Source of the DNA: Pedobacter jejuensis
Lineage (GTDB): Bacteria > Bacteroidota > Bacteroidia > Sphingobacteriales > Sphingobacteriaceae
Length of the DNA stretch: 64,000 nt
NCBI RefSeq assembly: GCF_003725795.1
Contig: NZ_RBEE01000002.1
Span: forward strand, 287,886-351,885
Direction of reading: 5' to 3'
The position numbers and the translations under genes are program-made. A model generated the notes under the pieces. That model searched no databases and was not told the DNA's origin. It saw nothing but the letters and a program-made list of their open reading frames with translations. Of the stretch, positions 61,872 through 64,000 are shown in pieces (the stretch's first letter is position 1; every line of letters starts with the position of its first letter).

Positions 61872-63026
61872 ATGGCAAAAATTATCAACCTCGAAGTATT
61901 CACACGTTTTTTTAGATCTGGACAAATTGGTGGCTTTTTACTTTTAATCTGTGTAGCCATCTCCTTATTGATCGCTAACACTGCATCAAAAGAAAGTTTT
62001 GAAACATTTTTACAAACCAAACTTGGCTTTGGGGCTGTTAATTATTCCATTTTAGCCTGGATAAATGATGCCTTAATGGCAATATTCTTCTTGCTTGTTG
62101 GCTTAGAAATTAAACGAGAACTGGTAGAAGGCGAATTATCAACGCTCAAAAGCGCAGTACTCCCGGTTATTGCCGCTTTAGGTGGAATGTTGGTTCCGGC
62201 TTTAATTTATACAATATTTAACAAAGGAACCGAAACCGCAAGTGGTTGGGGAATTCCGATGGCTACCGATATAGCTTTTGCGCTGGCCATTATTGCTATG
62301 CTCGGAAAAAACGTTCCTACTAGTTTGAAAATCTTTTTAGCGGCCTTAGCTATTGTTGATGATTTGGGAGCCATTCTGGTTATAGCAATTTTCTACACCC
62401 ATCAAATTCATTTTGAATATCTGGCAATGGCTGGCGGAATATTGGTGGTATTGGCGCTGATGAATTACTTTGGTGTCAAAAACCTGATTTTCTATTTAAT
62501 CCCCGGAATATTTCTTTGGTATTTCATCCACCATTCGGGCATTCATGCAACTATAGCAGGTGTACTGTTGGCTTTTACCATTCCAACAAACGAAACAGAT
62601 GTGTTATCTCCGTTGGAAAAACTAGAACATTCTTTAAGCATCCCGGTAAACTACCTCATCATGCCAATTTTCGCGTTGGCGAACACCAATATTACGTTTG
62701 AAAGAGAAATGATTGCTGGTCTGGTTTCTCCATTAGGCTTAGGCATTATTGTAGGGTTATTTGTGGGTAAAACTATCGGTGTAACGTTTTTTTCTTGGTT
62801 AGCGGTAAAACTAAAGTGGGCCGATTTACCAACTGGTGCAGGCTGGAAACACGTTTTAGGTTTAGGCATGTTAGCAGGTATCGGTTTTACCATGTCGATA
62901 TTTATCGCATTGCTTTCTTTCAGTGATGATTTACATGTTTCGGAGGCGAAGTTTGCTATACTTACAGCATCAATATTATCAGGTGTGGTGGGATTTGTGT
63001 TTTTAAAATCGGTGAAAGAGGTTTAG
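61872..63026 (+). CDS. nhaA: Na+/H+ antiporter NhaA
   Basis: NhaA exports Na+ or Li+ in exchange for two protons. The ATG at 61872 gives 384 residues, close to E. coli NhaA (388); an earlier start at 61746 would read into the repeat. Conserved parts include LAWINDALMAIFFLLVGLEIKRELVEGEL, GWGIPMATDIAFALAI and the ion-binding pair in ALAIVDDLGAILVIAIFYT (equivalent to D163/D164), then FTIPTN and GFTMSIFIALLSF near the end. It is a single gene flanked on both sides by the same nested-hairpin repeat family. Confidence 0.96.
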   Translation: MAKIINLEVFTRFFRSGQIGGFLLLICVAISLLIANTASKESFETFLQTKLGFGAVNYSILAWINDALMAIFFLLVGLEIKRELVEGELSTLKSAVLPVIAALGGMLVPALIYTIFNKGTETASGWGIPMATDIAFALAIIAMLGKNVPTSLKIFLAALAIVDDLGAILVIAIFYTHQIHFEYLAMAGGILVVLALMNYFGVKNLIFYLIPGIFLWYFIHHSGIHATIAGVLLAFTIPTNETDVLSPLEKLEHSLSIPVNYLIMPIFALANTNITFEREMIAGLVSPLGLGIIVGLFVGKTIGVTFFSWLAVKLKWADLPTGAGWKHVLGLGMLAGIGFTMSIFIALLSFSDDLHVSEAKFAILTASILSGVVGFVFLKSVKEV

Positions 63027-63049
63027 CTTAAATTTAAATTAATGGGGAT

Positions 63050-64000
63050 TTAAGTAAAGGAAAATAGCAATTGAGAATAGCATTAAATTGGCGTCTTAAA
63101 CCTCACCCTGTTAATGGCTGTTGTTTTTCTACTTTTTGTACATCCCTCTCCTTGAAGAGAGGTGAAGTAAGGGTTGTGCTTTAACCAAAAAGCAAGTAAT
63201 GTGCGATTAAAATCATATTTGAATAATCTCATCAAGATTACTTTGAAAGCCAAGCTATTTCCACACTGCTAGCCGGCCTAGGAAAATGATGGCAGGATGA
63301 AAGAAAAGATATAATGTAATTTATTAGGATGAGGCTATATTATTAGAAACTTGAGAATAACATTAAAGTGGCGTCTTAAACCTCACCCTGTTAATGGCAG
63401 TGGTTTTTCTACTTTTTGCACATCCCTCTCCTTGAAGAGAGGGAATTAAGGGTTGTGCTTTTAACCTAATAGCAAGTAATGTGCGATTAAAAACCATATT
63501 TTGAATAATCTCATCAAGATTACTTTGAAAGCCAAGCTATTTCCACCCTGCTATCCGGCCTAGGAAATGATGGCAGGATAAGCAGTTGAAACTTGTGCAC
63601 AAACATTCATTTCCCGAATAACCAAAACAGCGGTAAGTCCGATTTTTCATCGGACCTAATCCGCTGTTGCCAGTAAAGTTTCGAATGGCTTATTCAACAT
63701 CAGTTCCAAGCCTTGATTTTTGTTTCTTTTCATCAAGGAAAAGAAAAAAGCCGTCCGGCCAGGACAAAAAATACCAAATTAAAAAGATTTCTCCGCTACG
63801 GTCGAAAGGACGGCCGAGTTAAAAGACGTTGCCATTCCACCCTGCTATCCGGCCTAGGAAATGATGGCAGGATAAGCAGTTGAAACTTGTGCACAAACAT
63901 TCGTTTCCCGAATAACCAAAACAGAGGTAAGTCCGATTCTTCATCGGACCTAATCCGCTGTTGCCAATAAAGTTTCAAGTGGCTTATTCAACATCAGTTC
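63050..64000. repeat. Nested-hairpin intergenic repeats downstream of nhaA, several copies
   Basis: No gene is supported. Three copies of the element seen before nhaA follow: about 63070-63352 (shortened), 63353-63750 (full) and 63815 to the window end (cut). Shared parts are GGCGTCTTAAACCTCACCCTG, the CCCTCTCCTTGAAGAGAGGG hairpin, AAGCAAGTAATGTGCG, hairpins at 63265-63297, 63547-63577 and 63841-63871, and nested hairpins at 63628-63666 and 63922-63960. The frame at 63796-63978 on the minus strand is a repeat reading. The repeat runs past the window end. Confidence 0.85.

Overview
The window looks like a piece of a Bacteroidota chromosome, most likely Pedobacter or a close relative in the Sphingobacteriaceae. 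This is inferred from the AT-rich DNA, the SusC/SusD pair, type IX secretion (T9SS) C-terminal domains with PorP/SprF partners, TAnnTTTG-type promoter boxes, weak Shine-Dalgarno signals, a GOB-like B3 metallo-beta-lactamase and long intergenic families of palindromic repeats. No rRNA, tRNA, CRISPR array, IS transposase or prophage was recognised.

Layout. 1-558: 3' end of an iron-sulfur bacterial photolyase. 559-1831: hairpin-repeat field. 1832-8436 (minus strand): LacI regulator, sodium/sugar symporter, GH28 protein, mannonate dehydratase UxuA and a second LacI regulator. 8888-22859 (plus strand): myo-inositol oxygenase, SusC, SusD, a strong terminator, then a tight run of TRAP-type phosphatase, HGSNAT-like membrane acetyltransferase, GH89 alpha-N-acetylglucosaminidase, GH28 protein and GH92 alpha-mannosidase. 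22949-25564: small genes, a lone receiver protein, a secreted TIM-barrel protein and a DUF808 membrane protein. 25701-26480: 241-bp tandem repeats. 26537-39425 (minus strand): a giant T9SS Ig-repeat adhesin split by a frameshift, with PorP/SprF and PorE/OmpA-like partners. 39642-42224: a NACHT/STAND-like NTPase. 42233-45620: a cold-shock-like mini-protein, B3 beta-lactamase, Gfo/Idh/MocA oxidoreductase and ChaA-type antiporter. 45723-46990: repeats. 47161-54567: desaturase, small membrane protein, HAD phosphatase, Pif1-like helicase, GltB-like FMN protein and TsaC-like protein. 54990-61144: a T9SS-exported PHP phosphoesterase with its PorP/SprF. 61145-64000: nhaA inside another nested-hairpin repeat field.

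The most interesting system is the 1.8-22.9 kb locus. Its enzymes match, bond by bond, what would be needed to dismantle an inositol-phosphate glycan such as the head group of plant glycosyl-inositol-phosphoryl-ceramides (hexose, GlcN(Ac), glucuronic acid, inositol, phosphate). A mannosidase, an alpha-GlcNAc-ase with an adjacent glucosamine N-acetyltransferase-like protein, two atypical GH28 enzymes and a phosphatase would release inositol and uronic acid. MIOX would then oxidise inositol to glucuronate, and UxuA acts in glucuronate catabolism. A near-identical 14-bp operator-like site lies upstream of both the symporter and the MIOX gene, suggesting that one LacI protein ties the two arms together. 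This substrate assignment is inference; the individual enzyme families are well supported.

The second theme is T9SS surface display: two separate CTD-protein/PorP modules, one carrying a giant adhesin and one a secreted metallophosphoesterase. The third is the abundance of intergenic hairpin repeats, some sharing flanks but differing in their hairpin cores.
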